Below are positions 26,440 through 34,088 of a stretch of DNA of 57,218 nucleotides, piece after piece. Numbering within the stretch: the stretch's first letter is position 1; every line of letters starts with the position of its first letter. The translations under genes and the position numbers were made by a program. The notes below the pieces were generated by a model that saw only the letters and a list, made by a program, of their open reading frames with translations, had not been told where the DNA came from and made no database searches. Origin of the DNA: Steroidobacter sp. (GTDB lineage Bacteria > Pseudomonadota > Gammaproteobacteria > Steroidobacterales > Steroidobacteraceae); the NCBI GenBank assembly GCA_025929585.1, contig JAICPY010000017.1, forward strand, positions 1 to 57,218. The letters run 5' to 3'.

Positions 26440-26924
26440 GCCTGACTCGCTCACGGCGCCGCAAGCCGGAAGAAGAGGAGATGCAGATTACGGCCTTCAT
26501 GAATTTGATGGTCGTGCTGGTTCCTTTTCTGCTGATCACCGCGGTCTTTTCCAGGATGTCGATACTCGAGTTGAACCTGCCCTCGGGTGGACCTCCGCCA
26601 CCCGATGTCCAGCAAGGTTTCGAGCTTGAGGTCGTCGTGCGAAAGAACGTGATCGAGGTTGCCGATCGAGGGAGCGGTGTGCTCGGACGGTATCCGCAAG
26701 GTGAAAAGGGCTACGACTACGCAGCACTGCGCGAAAAGTTGAAACAGGTGAAGGCGCAGTTTCCGGACGTGATCGCTGCGACGATACTGCTCGAGCCAGA
26801 GACACCTTACGATGTGATCGTTCAGGTCATGGATACCGTTCGCACGTTTCCCGCTCAACAAGGATCGCAATTCGTGCAAGCCGAGCTCTTTCCGGAGATA
26901 TCGGTGGGAGATGCACCCACATGA
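26436..26924 (+). CDS. exbD: ExbD/TolR-family protein with Asn replacing the channel Asp
   Basis: 162 residues. Short cytoplasmic N-terminus, a single membrane helix about 20-40, and a periplasmic domain. The helix reads ITAFMNLMVVLVPFLLITAVF; aligned to E. coli ExbD PFIDVMLVLLIIFM, the essential proton-carrying Asp25 is Asn here. The remainder (ELNLPSGG..., ending VMDTVRTFPA) fits the ExbD fold. The second ExbD downstream keeps the Asp. A mixed ExbD dimer with one inactive carrier is therefore expected if both assemble with the same ExbB (inference). Confidence 0.93.
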   Translation: MSLTRSRRRKPEEEEMQITAFMNLMVVLVPFLLITAVFSRMSILELNLPSGGPPPPDVQQGFELEVVVRKNVIEVADRGSGVLGRYPQGEKGYDYAALREKLKQVKAQFPDVIAATILLEPETPYDVIVQVMDTVRTFPAQQGSQFVQAELFPEISVGDAPT

Positions 26925-27445
26925 CCAAATCCAATCGTGCTCGACGCATGGAGCGTCATCACGCGCGCATGCGCAAGGGCTCTGGCCTGAACCTGGTGTC
27001 GCTGATGGATATCTTCACGATTCTGGTGTTCTTCCTGCTGGTCAACTCAGCGGAAGTGCAGACACTGGAAACGCCTAAAGACATCAAGCTGCCCGAGTCG
27101 ATTGCAGAGAACAAGCCGCGCGAAACCGTGGTAGTGCACATCTCCCATGACCAAGTTCTCGTGCAAGGCACGCCGGTCACGACGCTTGCGCAAGTCGAAG
27201 CTTTGGACGGCAACATCATCGCGCCGCTCAAAGCCGCCCTACAGCAGCAATCCGATCGCGTGCTGCGCGACGCTGCAAGTGCGGATGCTGCAAGTCGAGA
27301 GGTCACGATCCTGGGCGATCGCGAGCTTCCGTACCGCATTCTCAAGAAGATCATGGCGACCTGTACCGATGCGGACTACGGCAAGCTTTCGCTCGCAGTC
27401 ATCCAAAAGCAGGAAGACCTCTCGCAGGTCGCGACGACAGGCTGA
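26921..27445 (+). CDS. exbD: ExbD/TolR-family protein with intact channel Asp
   Basis: 174 residues. Membrane helix about 23-42 reads LNLVSLMDIFTILVFFLLV, with the family Asp in LMDIF. The periplasmic part is KDIKLPESIAENKPRETVVV and onward; REVTILGDRELPYRILKKIM matches the ExbD periplasmic fold. It overlaps the preceding exbD by 4 nt. This is presumably the proton-conducting partner of the pair. Confidence 0.95.
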   Translation: MTKSNRARRMERHHARMRKGSGLNLVSLMDIFTILVFFLLVNSAEVQTLETPKDIKLPESIAENKPRETVVVHISHDQVLVQGTPVTTLAQVEALDGNIIAPLKAALQQQSDRVLRDAASADAASREVTILGDRELPYRILKKIMATCTDADYGKLSLAVIQKQEDLSQVATTG

Positions 27446-27453
27446 GAACAGGC

Positions 27454-28392
27454 ATGGCAACGATGACCGCCTATTATCGTAATTACGAGCTACCTTGGAC
27501 GGCATCCGAGGAAGAGCAACAGCGCTTACGGCGCCTGCTCGTGATTTGTTTCAGCGTGACGCTGCTGCTGTGCGTGCTGCTGCCGCTGCTTCCGATTCCA
27601 GAGCAAACAAGCGATCAGGTACAGACAGTGCCGCCGCGATTCGCAAAGCTGGTGCTCGAGCGAAAGCCGACGCCACCACCTCCGCCTCCTGCTCCGCCGA
27701 AAGTAGATCCCTTGCCAAAACCGACGGAGCAAAGAGTCCCACAGCCGCAGACGCAACCGATTCCTCAAAACAGGGTAGAGCAGGCGCGCGAAAAGGCCGC
27801 CCAGTCGGGATTACTTCCATTTCAGGAGCAGCTTGCCGCGCTTCGCGAGAACTCCGTTTTGGAGAAGGCCGGTCAAACCAAAAACTTGAGCGGCAAAGCA
27901 GGTGCGACGACACGTGCAGAGCGATCGCTGATCACATCGAAAGTTGGAACCGGCAGTGGTGGCATCAACACGGCTAGTTTGAGTCGCGGCTACGGTGGAG
28001 GCGCTGGTTCGCTGAGCGGACATGAGACGACGCAGGTGACTTCCACGCTTGCGACTGGGCTTGCAGCTGGAGACAACGTTCGCAGAGGTGGCAGTGGCAA
28101 AGCTTCACGCAGCGAAGAAGAAATCGCGCTGGTATTCGATCGTAACAAAGGTGCGATCTACTCCATCTACACCCGAGCGCTGCGAGATAAACCAGAGCTG
28201 CAGGGAAAGCTGGTGCTCGAGCTCACGATTGCGCCCGACGGCTCGATCACGCGTTGTGAAGTCGTTTCTAGTGAGCTGAATGACCCGGAGCTCGAGCGAA
28301 AGCTCGTCGCTCGCGTCAAGATGTTCCGGTTTGAAGCCCGCGATGTGGGCACGATTACGGTGACTAAGCCGATCGACTTCTTTCCGGCGTGA
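27454..28392 (+). CDS. TonB-like / AgmX-type energy-transducing protein
   Basis: 312 residues. Cytoplasmic N-terminus (TAYYRNYELPWTASEEEQQR), one membrane anchor near residues 28-48, a Pro-rich rod (KPTPPPPPPAPPKV to PQTQPIPQN), a Gly/Ser-rich region around 165-210, and a C-terminal TonB-like domain about 220-312 (ALVFDRNKGAIYSIYTRAL, LVLELTIAPDGSITRCEVVSS, FRFEARDVGTITVTKPIDFFP), which matches AgmX/PglI C-terminal domains. It should connect the ExbB/ExbD motor with the periplasmic TPR scaffold. Last gene of the machine; repeat element 3 begins at its stop codon. Confidence 0.93.
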   Translation: MATMTAYYRNYELPWTASEEEQQRLRRLLVICFSVTLLLCVLLPLLPIPEQTSDQVQTVPPRFAKLVLERKPTPPPPPPAPPKVDPLPKPTEQRVPQPQTQPIPQNRVEQAREKAAQSGLLPFQEQLAALRENSVLEKAGQTKNLSGKAGATTRAERSLITSKVGTGSGGINTASLSRGYGGGAGSLSGHETTQVTSTLATGLAAGDNVRRGGSGKASRSEEEIALVFDRNKGAIYSIYTRALRDKPELQGKLVLELTIAPDGSITRCEVVSSELNDPELERKLVARVKMFRFEARDVGTITVTKPIDFFPA

Positions 28393-28506
28393 GGTAGTTA
28401 GGGGGTAATGATCAGGGGGTAGGGGATAGTAAGAAAAAGAACGCGCACGTGCGCTCTCGTTCTGACTGCCCCCTAGCCCCTGATCAATACCCCCTTCCTA
28501 CTCCCG
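28389..28506. repeat. Inverted word-repeat element 3 (AGGGGGTA words)
   Basis: Left arm about 28389-28433, right arm about 28461-28506. Over a 31-nt core (AGGGGGTA.TGATCAGGGG and so on) the arms are 27/31 identical in inverted orientation. The loop holds a smaller hairpin AGAACG/CGTTCT. Loop-proximal ends read GTAAGA and GTCAGA. It overlaps the stop codon of the TonB-like gene and could end the machine transcript. Confidence 0.88.
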
Positions 28507-28588
28507 TCCATCGCCTCGTAAGAGCCGCCCGCCGCTCGCGCTTGCTTATTCAGCGCCTATCGCCTGATGATTGGCCAGGGGAGGTTTC

Positions 28589-28918
28589 ATGAACATCGAG
28601 TCGGAGATCAAACATTTCTCGGAGATGTCGCCGCTGGACCAAGCGCGCTTCATGACGCGCTTCATGTATGAACTGACCCTCGAGGCTCGAAATTTCTACA
28701 GCCCCACAGGTGAGCAAGCGATCGATGCAAACAAGCTGCGATTCATCAACGAGATCCAGCACCGGATCACTCGTTTCATCGAACAAATTCTGATCGACGA
28801 TCCCGCCCGCACCTCCAACGAGGCAATGCTCCGATTATTGCTTGCGCCGCGGACCGAAAAATCAGTCGATGGGCTCGTCCAAGCCGCTTATGTGAGAACG
28901 ATCCAGGTCGTCGCTTAG
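28589..28918 (+). CDS. Small conserved-looking cytoplasmic protein, unknown
   Basis: 109 residues from ATG 28589, chosen because GGGGAGG lies 7 nt in front. The protein is helical and charged: MNIESEIKHFSEMSPLDQAR, FMYELTLEARNFYSP, FINEIQHRITRFIEQILIDDP. No signal peptide, no membrane segment, no motif I can name. Stands between the machine operon and ppc; separate transcription is likely because of element 3. Confidence 0.75.
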   Translation: MNIESEIKHFSEMSPLDQARFMTRFMYELTLEARNFYSPTGEQAIDANKLRFINEIQHRITRFIEQILIDDPARTSNEAMLRLLLAPRTEKSVDGLVQAAYVRTIQVVA

Positions 28919-29131
28919 GCAACTCCGGCAGTTTCTTTCTTCGAGCCGATTGTGATGTAGCGACGCCCGTTCGGCTCAAGATCGCATCGACCCTCGCATT
29001 CCGACCCCATCCTTCTAGTCGCAAGGCGCAACCCGTCTCCTATCCACTCCCGACCTGTTAGACTGCGCGCCCTCGCGGCTGACCGGATCGGTTAATCCCG
29101 TTTAGCCGCTCGACGCACTGATATCGCGACA

Positions 29132-31846
29132 ATGCCTCGCTCCGATATTTGTTTTCCGACCAAAGACGCAGAGCTGCGCGAAGACGTGCACATGCTCGGC
29201 ATTCTCGTGGGTCAAGTGATCCGCGAGCAGGGCGGAGACTCCCTGTTCGAGGCGGTAGAGAGCGATCGACAAGCCGCGATAGCGCGCCGCGATGGCGACG
29301 CAAGAGGCGCTCAGGTACTCGTTCAACGAACTCGAGATATGCCGCCCGCGGAGGCCCGCGACATCCTGCGCGCGTTCTCGATGTGGTTTGAGATGGTGAA
29401 CATGGCGGAAAAGGTGCACCGCATCCGTCGACGTCGCCAGTACCTGAACGAAGGCGCGACGCAGCCCGGCGGTCTCACGGAGGCGATCGAGCAGCTCAAA
29501 TGCAATGGATTGGAACTGCCGGACATCCGTCGTTTGATGTTAGGCATGTGGATCGAGCCGGTGTTCACCGCTCATCCTACCGAGTCCACGCGCCGTACGA
29601 TCTTGCGCAAGCAGCAGCGAATCGCCCAGCTGTTGCTCGGACGCTTGGGATTGTCGGCGAGCGCTGCGGAAACAAAAACCATCTGGGAGCGAATCCGCAG
29701 CGAGATCACCTCAGGATGGCAGACAGCCGAGAATTCTCGCGACCGCCTGACAGTAGCGGAAGAGCGCGAGCACGTCTTGTTCTTTATCGGCGAGATCCTC
29801 TACCAGATCATTCCGGTCTTCTACGAGGAAGTCGAAGCAGCGCTGGTGAGCGTGTACGGTCCCGAGGCGCGCGAGCTCGAGCCGCCGGAAATCATCCGAG
29901 TCGGATCTTGGGTCGGTGGCGACATGGACGGCAATCCCGATGTGCACGCGAAGACCATTCGCGAAACGCTGGCCCGTCATCAGCAGATCGTCGTCAACCG
30001 GTACTTCCTCGAATGTCAGTCGCTGGTCGAGACTTTGTCGCAGAGCGCCAGCAGGGCGGCTGTGTCGCAAGCGCTGCTGGATCGCATTCAAAAGTACGCA
30101 ATCTTGTTGCCTGCGGCTCAGCATGCCTCTCCCGCAAGGCACGATCGCATGCCTTATCGCGTGTTGTTGGGTCAGATCCTGGAGCGGCTGCGTGCGACTT
30201 ACGATGGGCGCGCGAATCACTATGAAACACCGCAAGAGTTTCTAGATGACCTCAATATCATCGCGAGCAGCTTGCTCGAAAACAAAGGCAAGCATGCAGG
30301 CTATTTCCAAGTGCGCCGCCTCATCCGTCGCGTGAAAACGTTTGGTTTTCATTTGGCGACTTTGGATATCCGCCAGAATGCGACGGCGCATCGCGCGGTC
30401 ATCGGTCAGGGGCTTGCGGAATCGGACTGGGGCAGGCGCAGCGTTAGCGAACGAACGCAGCGGGTAAGACAAGCTGTTGAGCGCGATGAGGGCCCATCGA
30501 ACGCCTTGGACGGAAGCGGCAAGCGCGCGCTCTGGGTATTCGAGGCCATCGCGCACTGCCGGCATCGTTACGGGCATGAGGCGATAGGCCCTTACGTCGT
30601 CAGCGCTGCACATGGCGTCGACGATGTTCTGTCCGTATTGCTGCTTGCTCGCTGGGCGGATACCGCCGACCGTCGCTCCGGCGATGTGCCGATTGACGTG
30701 GCGCCGCTCTTCGAATCCGCCGAGACGCTCGAGCGGTGCGGAGAGATCATGACCGAACTGTTTGCCGAGCCTGCATATCGGCGGCACCTGCTCGGCCGCG
30801 GTAACCATCAGTACGTCATGATGGGATACGCCGCGAGCAACAAGGAAAGCGGAATCGTGCGCTCGCGCTGGCTGATACGCAAAGCGCAAGAGCTTCTGTT
30901 TGCCGCTGCGGATCAGGCGGGCATCGATCTCACGTTGTTTCATGGTCGCGGTGGTGGGCCGGATCGTGGCGGTGGTCGCACTGAAGTGCTCGTGCGCAGT
31001 GGTCCCGAGGGGGCGCGGCGTGGCCGACTTCGCATCACCGAGCAAGGTGAGTTGATCAAAGAAAAGTATGGGTTGCGTGCGATTGCGCTGCGCGTCTTCG
31101 AGCAAGCATTCAACGCTTTGTCCCTCGCGAGCGCGGGCGCAATGCCACCCGAGAAGGGCGATCCGCGCTGGCGCGAGGCAATGGATATGCTCAGTGAGCG
31201 GAGTACTCGGGCCTATCGAAGCCTGGTATTCGAAGACCCCGAGTTTTATGCGTTCTTTGGACAGGTCACGCCGATCGATGTCATCGAACAAATGCAGCTT
31301 GGCTCGCGTCCTGCCGTGCAGTCGGAGACTCACGGAATCGGAGCGCTGCGCTCGATCCCTTGGTCCCACGCGTGGTCACAGTGCCGCTACATGATTCCAG
31401 GCTGGTTTGGTGCGGGTACTGCACTGGCGAGAGCGCGCGAGACGCTGGGCGATGACTTGGTGGACCAAATGTACTCTGAATGGTTTTTCTTCCGGAATCT
31501 GATCGATGAGGTGGAGCTGTCGCTTGCCCGCGCCGATCTCGCGGTGGCTTCAGCGTACGACCAATTGGTCGATGCGCCGCTACGTCGATTCATTCCTGTA
31601 CTGCGAGCCGAGTACGAACTTGCGAAGCAACAGGTCTTGGCGCTGAAAGACTCACAAGAGTTGTTGGATCGCGAGCCCACCGTGCAGCGATCCATTCTGC
31701 TGCGCAACCCCTATATCGATCCTATGCATCTGGTTCAGGTCGATCTGCTAAAACGCTGGCGTGCTGGCCATCGTGAGGATCGAGAACTGCTCGCCGCGCT
31801 GCTCGCGTCGGTTAGTGGAATTGGGCAGGCATTACAGGGCGCATGA
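29132..31846 (+). CDS. ppc: Phosphoenolpyruvate carboxylase, with altered allosteric/C-terminal residues
   Basis: Carboxylates PEP to oxaloacetate, replenishing the TCA cycle. 904 residues (E. coli 883). Catalytic His in VFTAHPTES near residue 147; SWVGGDMDGNP; GYAASNKESG-type motif; FHGRGGGPDRGGGRTEV carries the mobile Arg loop near residue 605. Two of the E. coli aspartate-site residues differ: the Lys773 position reads ARAD instead of AKAD, and the C-terminal MRNTG with Asn881 is replaced by QALQGA. The Arg832 position (LRNPYIDP) is kept. Feedback inhibition by aspartate may therefore be weak; catalysis should be intact apart from the unusual C-terminus. No partner gene in the vicinity. 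Confidence 0.96.
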   Translation: MPRSDICFPTKDAELREDVHMLGILVGQVIREQGGDSLFEAVESDRQAAIARRDGDARGAQVLVQRTRDMPPAEARDILRAFSMWFEMVNMAEKVHRIRRRRQYLNEGATQPGGLTEAIEQLKCNGLELPDIRRLMLGMWIEPVFTAHPTESTRRTILRKQQRIAQLLLGRLGLSASAAETKTIWERIRSEITSGWQTAENSRDRLTVAEEREHVLFFIGEILYQIIPVFYEEVEAALVSVYGPEARELEPPEIIRVGSWVGGDMDGNPDVHAKTIRETLARHQQIVVNRYFLECQSLVETLSQSASRAAVSQALLDRIQKYAILLPAAQHASPARHDRMPYRVLLGQILERLRATYDGRANHYETPQEFLDDLNIIASSLLENKGKHAGYFQVRRLIRRVKTFGFHLATLDIRQNATAHRAVIGQGLAESDWGRRSVSERTQRVRQAVERDEGPSNALDGSGKRALWVFEAIAHCRHRYGHEAIGPYVVSAAHGVDDVLSVLLLARWADTADRRSGDVPIDVAPLFESAETLERCGEIMTELFAEPAYRRHLLGRGNHQYVMMGYAASNKESGIVRSRWLIRKAQELLFAAADQAGIDLTLFHGRGGGPDRGGGRTEVLVRSGPEGARRGRLRITEQGELIKEKYGLRAIALRVFEQAFNALSLASAGAMPPEKGDPRWREAMDMLSERSTRAYRSLVFEDPEFYAFFGQVTPIDVIEQMQLGSRPAVQSETHGIGALRSIPWSHAWSQCRYMIPGWFGAGTALARARETLGDDLVDQMYSEWFFFRNLIDEVELSLARADLAVASAYDQLVDAPLRRFIPVLRAEYELAKQQVLALKDSQELLDREPTVQRSILLRNPYIDPMHLVQVDLLKRWRAGHREDRELLAALLASVSGIGQALQGA

Positions 31847-31891
31847 GGGGTGTGGAGCGTAGATTCGGAGCGAAGCGGGATTGAGGCATAC

Positions 31892-31922
31892 GGAATAAGG
31901 AATGAGGGAATGGGGAATTGAA
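31892..31922. repeat. Single-arm word repeat (GGAATRAG words)
   Basis: CGGAATAAGGAATGAGGGAATGGGGAATTG is four near-copies of a 7-8 nt word GGAATGAG in a row, of the same style as the arms of the two-armed elements. I do not find an inverted partner arm in the 50 nt that follow, so this may be a decayed or half element after ppc. Confidence 0.6.
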
Positions 31923-31969
31923 GATCGCGCGATCCTCACCGTATTGGCGCCTTAACTTGCTCGCGCCGC

Positions 31970-32176
31970 TCAGCTTGCCTCCGCCGAGCGTATATGAGGC
32001 TGCAACCACGTCACGATGGATTCGTGGTTCAAATCTTTCGTTTCGATGACCAGATCGGGGCGCTCGCGCAGAATGCGGAATGCGAAGGCCACAGCATCCG
32101 TCGCATGTCTGCGACGCGACTCCGGCAATCGAAACCACTCCTGCAGCACGTGCTCCCGTACATCAAGTTGTGCCAT
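31970..32176 (-). CDS. 68-residue protein, unknown
   Basis: Starts at ATG 32176 behind a strong GGAGGGG; a longer in-frame extension to 32338 lacks any ribosome site and is Cys/Arg rich, so it is rejected. Sequence MAQLDVREHVLQEWFRLPES, ATDAVAFAFRILRERPDLV, HESIVTWLQPHIRSAEAS: amphipathic helices, cytoplasmic. Convergent with ppc. No known family recognised. A perfect 14-nt palindrome lies 28 nt upstream of the start. Confidence 0.75.
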   Translation of the reverse strand: MAQLDVREHVLQEWFRLPESRRRHATDAVAFAFRILRERPDLVIETKDLNHESIVTWLQPHIRSAEAS

Positions 32177-32513
32177 ACCCCCTCCAGGGCGGCAGGAACA
32201 TAACAGTTTCGAAACTGCTCCTGCACTGAGTTTTTTGCGCATTCCATTGCTGCAGCGATACTGCTTTGCACAGCACGCATTGCGCGCTGCGGTGTAGTCA
32301 GTTCGAACATATACATAGCGCGCACTGTTTAAGCGCAATGCAAGCCTGCACTAAACATGATCCGTCTCACGCGAAGCGCGCACCACCCGAGCTTCTTCAC
32401 ATTTGCGCAAGGGCAATTCACGATTGACACTGCCTGTGTCCTACACAACCGTGTGCCGTTCCGGCAGAATGCGTGCGGTTGTTTAATCGGCGCTCGAGCG
32501 CCACTGGATAGTT
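32177..32513. other. Divergent 337-nt regulatory gap with 14-nt palindrome
   Basis: No gene seen. It separates the 68-residue gene (minus) from the MarR gene (plus). A perfect palindrome CAGTTTCGAAACTG is at 32204-32217, with TATGTT as possible -10 of the minus gene next to it, so it could be an operator. A TTGACA box is at about 32423, toward the MarR gene, without a clear -10. Confidence 0.55.
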
Positions 32514-33074
32514 GTGAGCACGCGAAGTAAAAAAGTCACCCGCCGGCGCGCGAAAAGCGCCTGCCCGTGGATAAATCTGTCACGTAGTGCAACGAGCTTG
32601 AATGTCGAGGACTTCCTGACGTTCAGAATTACTCGCTTGTCAAACGCGTTACGCACGGGCCTGACCAAACGCTATCTCGAGGAATTCGAGCTGAGCTTGC
32701 CGGAATGGCGATTGCTTGCACTGATCGCGCGCTTCGCGCCGCTGCGATTCTCCGAGGTGACTAGCCGCAGTAGCATGGACAAAGGCCAAGTGAGCCGTAC
32801 TCTGCGCGAGATGGCCAAGAAGGGGCTGGTCAAGATGAAATCCATTCGCACGCCTGGATCGCGGGCGGCTGAAGCGCTCGCGGCGCCGGTTATGGTTTCC
32901 ATCACTCCGAAGGGCAAGGCTCTCTACGGGGCGGTCCTGCCGGTCGCTCGGCGCAAACAGGCTGAAATGCTGACGACGTTGACCGAATCCGAGCGAGTCG
33001 CGCTTTATTCCACACTGAACAAGCTATTCACGACGATCGGGAGCGCCGCGATTGCTCAGGAAGCAGGCGAATAG
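32514..33074 (+). CDS. MarR-family transcriptional regulator
   Basis: 186 residues; GTG start at 32514, with an N-terminal basic extension of about 30 residues (STRSKKVTRRRAKSA) before the domain. The winged helix is visible: EFELSLPEWRLLALIARF, LRFSEVTSRSSMDKGQVSRTLREMAKKGLV, then VMVSITPKGKALY. Helical dimerisation ends frame the domain. Target unknown; the palindrome in the upstream gap is a candidate site, although it sits nearer to the divergent gene. Confidence 0.92.
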   Translation: MSTRSKKVTRRRAKSACPWINLSRSATSLNVEDFLTFRITRLSNALRTGLTKRYLEEFELSLPEWRLLALIARFAPLRFSEVTSRSSMDKGQVSRTLREMAKKGLVKMKSIRTPGSRAAEALAAPVMVSITPKGKALYGAVLPVARRKQAEMLTTLTESERVALYSTLNKLFTTIGSAAIAQEAGE

Positions 33075-33099
33075 CAGTCTATCTCTCTAGCCGGTCCTT

Positions 33100-33996
33100 C
33101 TAAGTGGTCGGCATCAGTCGCGGCACCGATGGCTCGCGTAGAGAGCGCACAGCAGCGTTCACCGTGTTCATCAGCAGGCATGCGATGGTCATTGGCCCGA
33201 CGCCGCCAGGAACCGGCGTGATCGCTGCGGCCCGCTGAACGGCAGATTCGAAATCCACATCTCCCACCACCTTCGTTTTGCCTTCGCCGGCGTCGATTCG
33301 ATTGATGCCGACGTCAATTACGAGGGCGCCGGGCTTTAGCCAATCTCCCGATACCGCTCGCGGCCGACCTATGGCCGCAACGACGATATCAGCCTGCCCA
33401 CAGAGCGCCGGCAAATCTCGAGTGCGTGAGTGTGCGATCGTAACGGTGCAGTCGCTTTGTAGAAGCAGATGTGCCATCGGCTTGCCGACGATGTTGGATC
33501 TGCCGATGACGAGCGCTCGCAGCCCTGCGAGCTGCGGCTGCGTCTCGCGAAGCAAGATGAGGCAGCCCAATGGCGTACACGGCACGGTCGCTTCCTCTCC
33601 GAGCACCAGGCGACCCACGTTGATTGCGTGAAATCCATCCGCATCTTTGATCGGGTCGATCTCGGCCAGAACCGATTGGGCGTCGACGTGCTTCGGCAGT
33701 GGTAGCTGCACCAAAATCCCGTGAACGTCGGGTTGCGAATTGAGTTGACGAATCAGCGACCGGAGATCGGCCGTCGTCGTAGAAGCGGGCAGGCGATGAT
33801 CGAAATGTCGGATGCCGGCTTCGGCCGCCTGCTTGGTCTTGTTCGAGACATAGATCTGGCTCGCCGGATCTTCCCCGACCAACACGACGGCAAGTCCTGG
33901 TACGACATTAAACTTGGCGAGCTCACTTACGCGTTCCGCTACACGCTTGCGTAGGCGCGCGGCGCTCGCCCGACCGTCGATGATCGATGCACTCAT
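33100..33996 (-). CDS. folD: Bifunctional methylene-THF dehydrogenase/cyclohydrolase FolD
   Basis: Interconverts 5,10-methylene-, methenyl- and 10-formyl-tetrahydrofolate. 298 residues. Active-site pattern [14 protein letters not shown] with the catalytic Lys; [30 protein letters not shown]; cofactor-binding [17 protein letters not shown]; and the terminal [16 protein letters not shown]. Convergent with the MarR gene, 26 nt apart. With purU, metK and ahcY nearby, it belongs to a one-carbon neighbourhood. Confidence 0.97.
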   Translation of the reverse strand: MSASIIDGRASAARLRKRVAERVSELAKFNVVPGLAVVLVGEDPASQIYVSNKTKQAAEAGIRHFDHRLPASTTTADLRSLIRQLNSQPDVHGILVQLPLPKHVDAQSVLAEIDPIKDADGFHAINVGRLVLGEEATVPCTPLGCLILLRETQPQLAGLRALVIGRSNIVGKPMAHLLLQSDCTVTIAHSRTRDLPALCGQADIVVAAIGRPRAVSGDWLKPGALVIDVGINRIDAGEGKTKVVGDVDFESAVQRAAAITPVPGGVGPMTIACLLMNTVNAAVRSLREPSVPRLMPTT

Positions 33997-34088
33997 GGAA
34001 GACCTCGACTCGATCCAAAATGAATATTGTCGGGTCTAGCGCGGAATTTTGCGAGCCGCTGCGAGTCGTTCAGCGCATGAGCGCCTAT

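Noticed and set aside
25798-28392. Classical TonB-ExbB-ExbD iron system or Tol-Pal
   Set aside because: No TonB-dependent receptor, siderophore or Pal/TolB genes; instead TPR scaffold proteins and two ExbDs, with an AgmX-like C-terminus.
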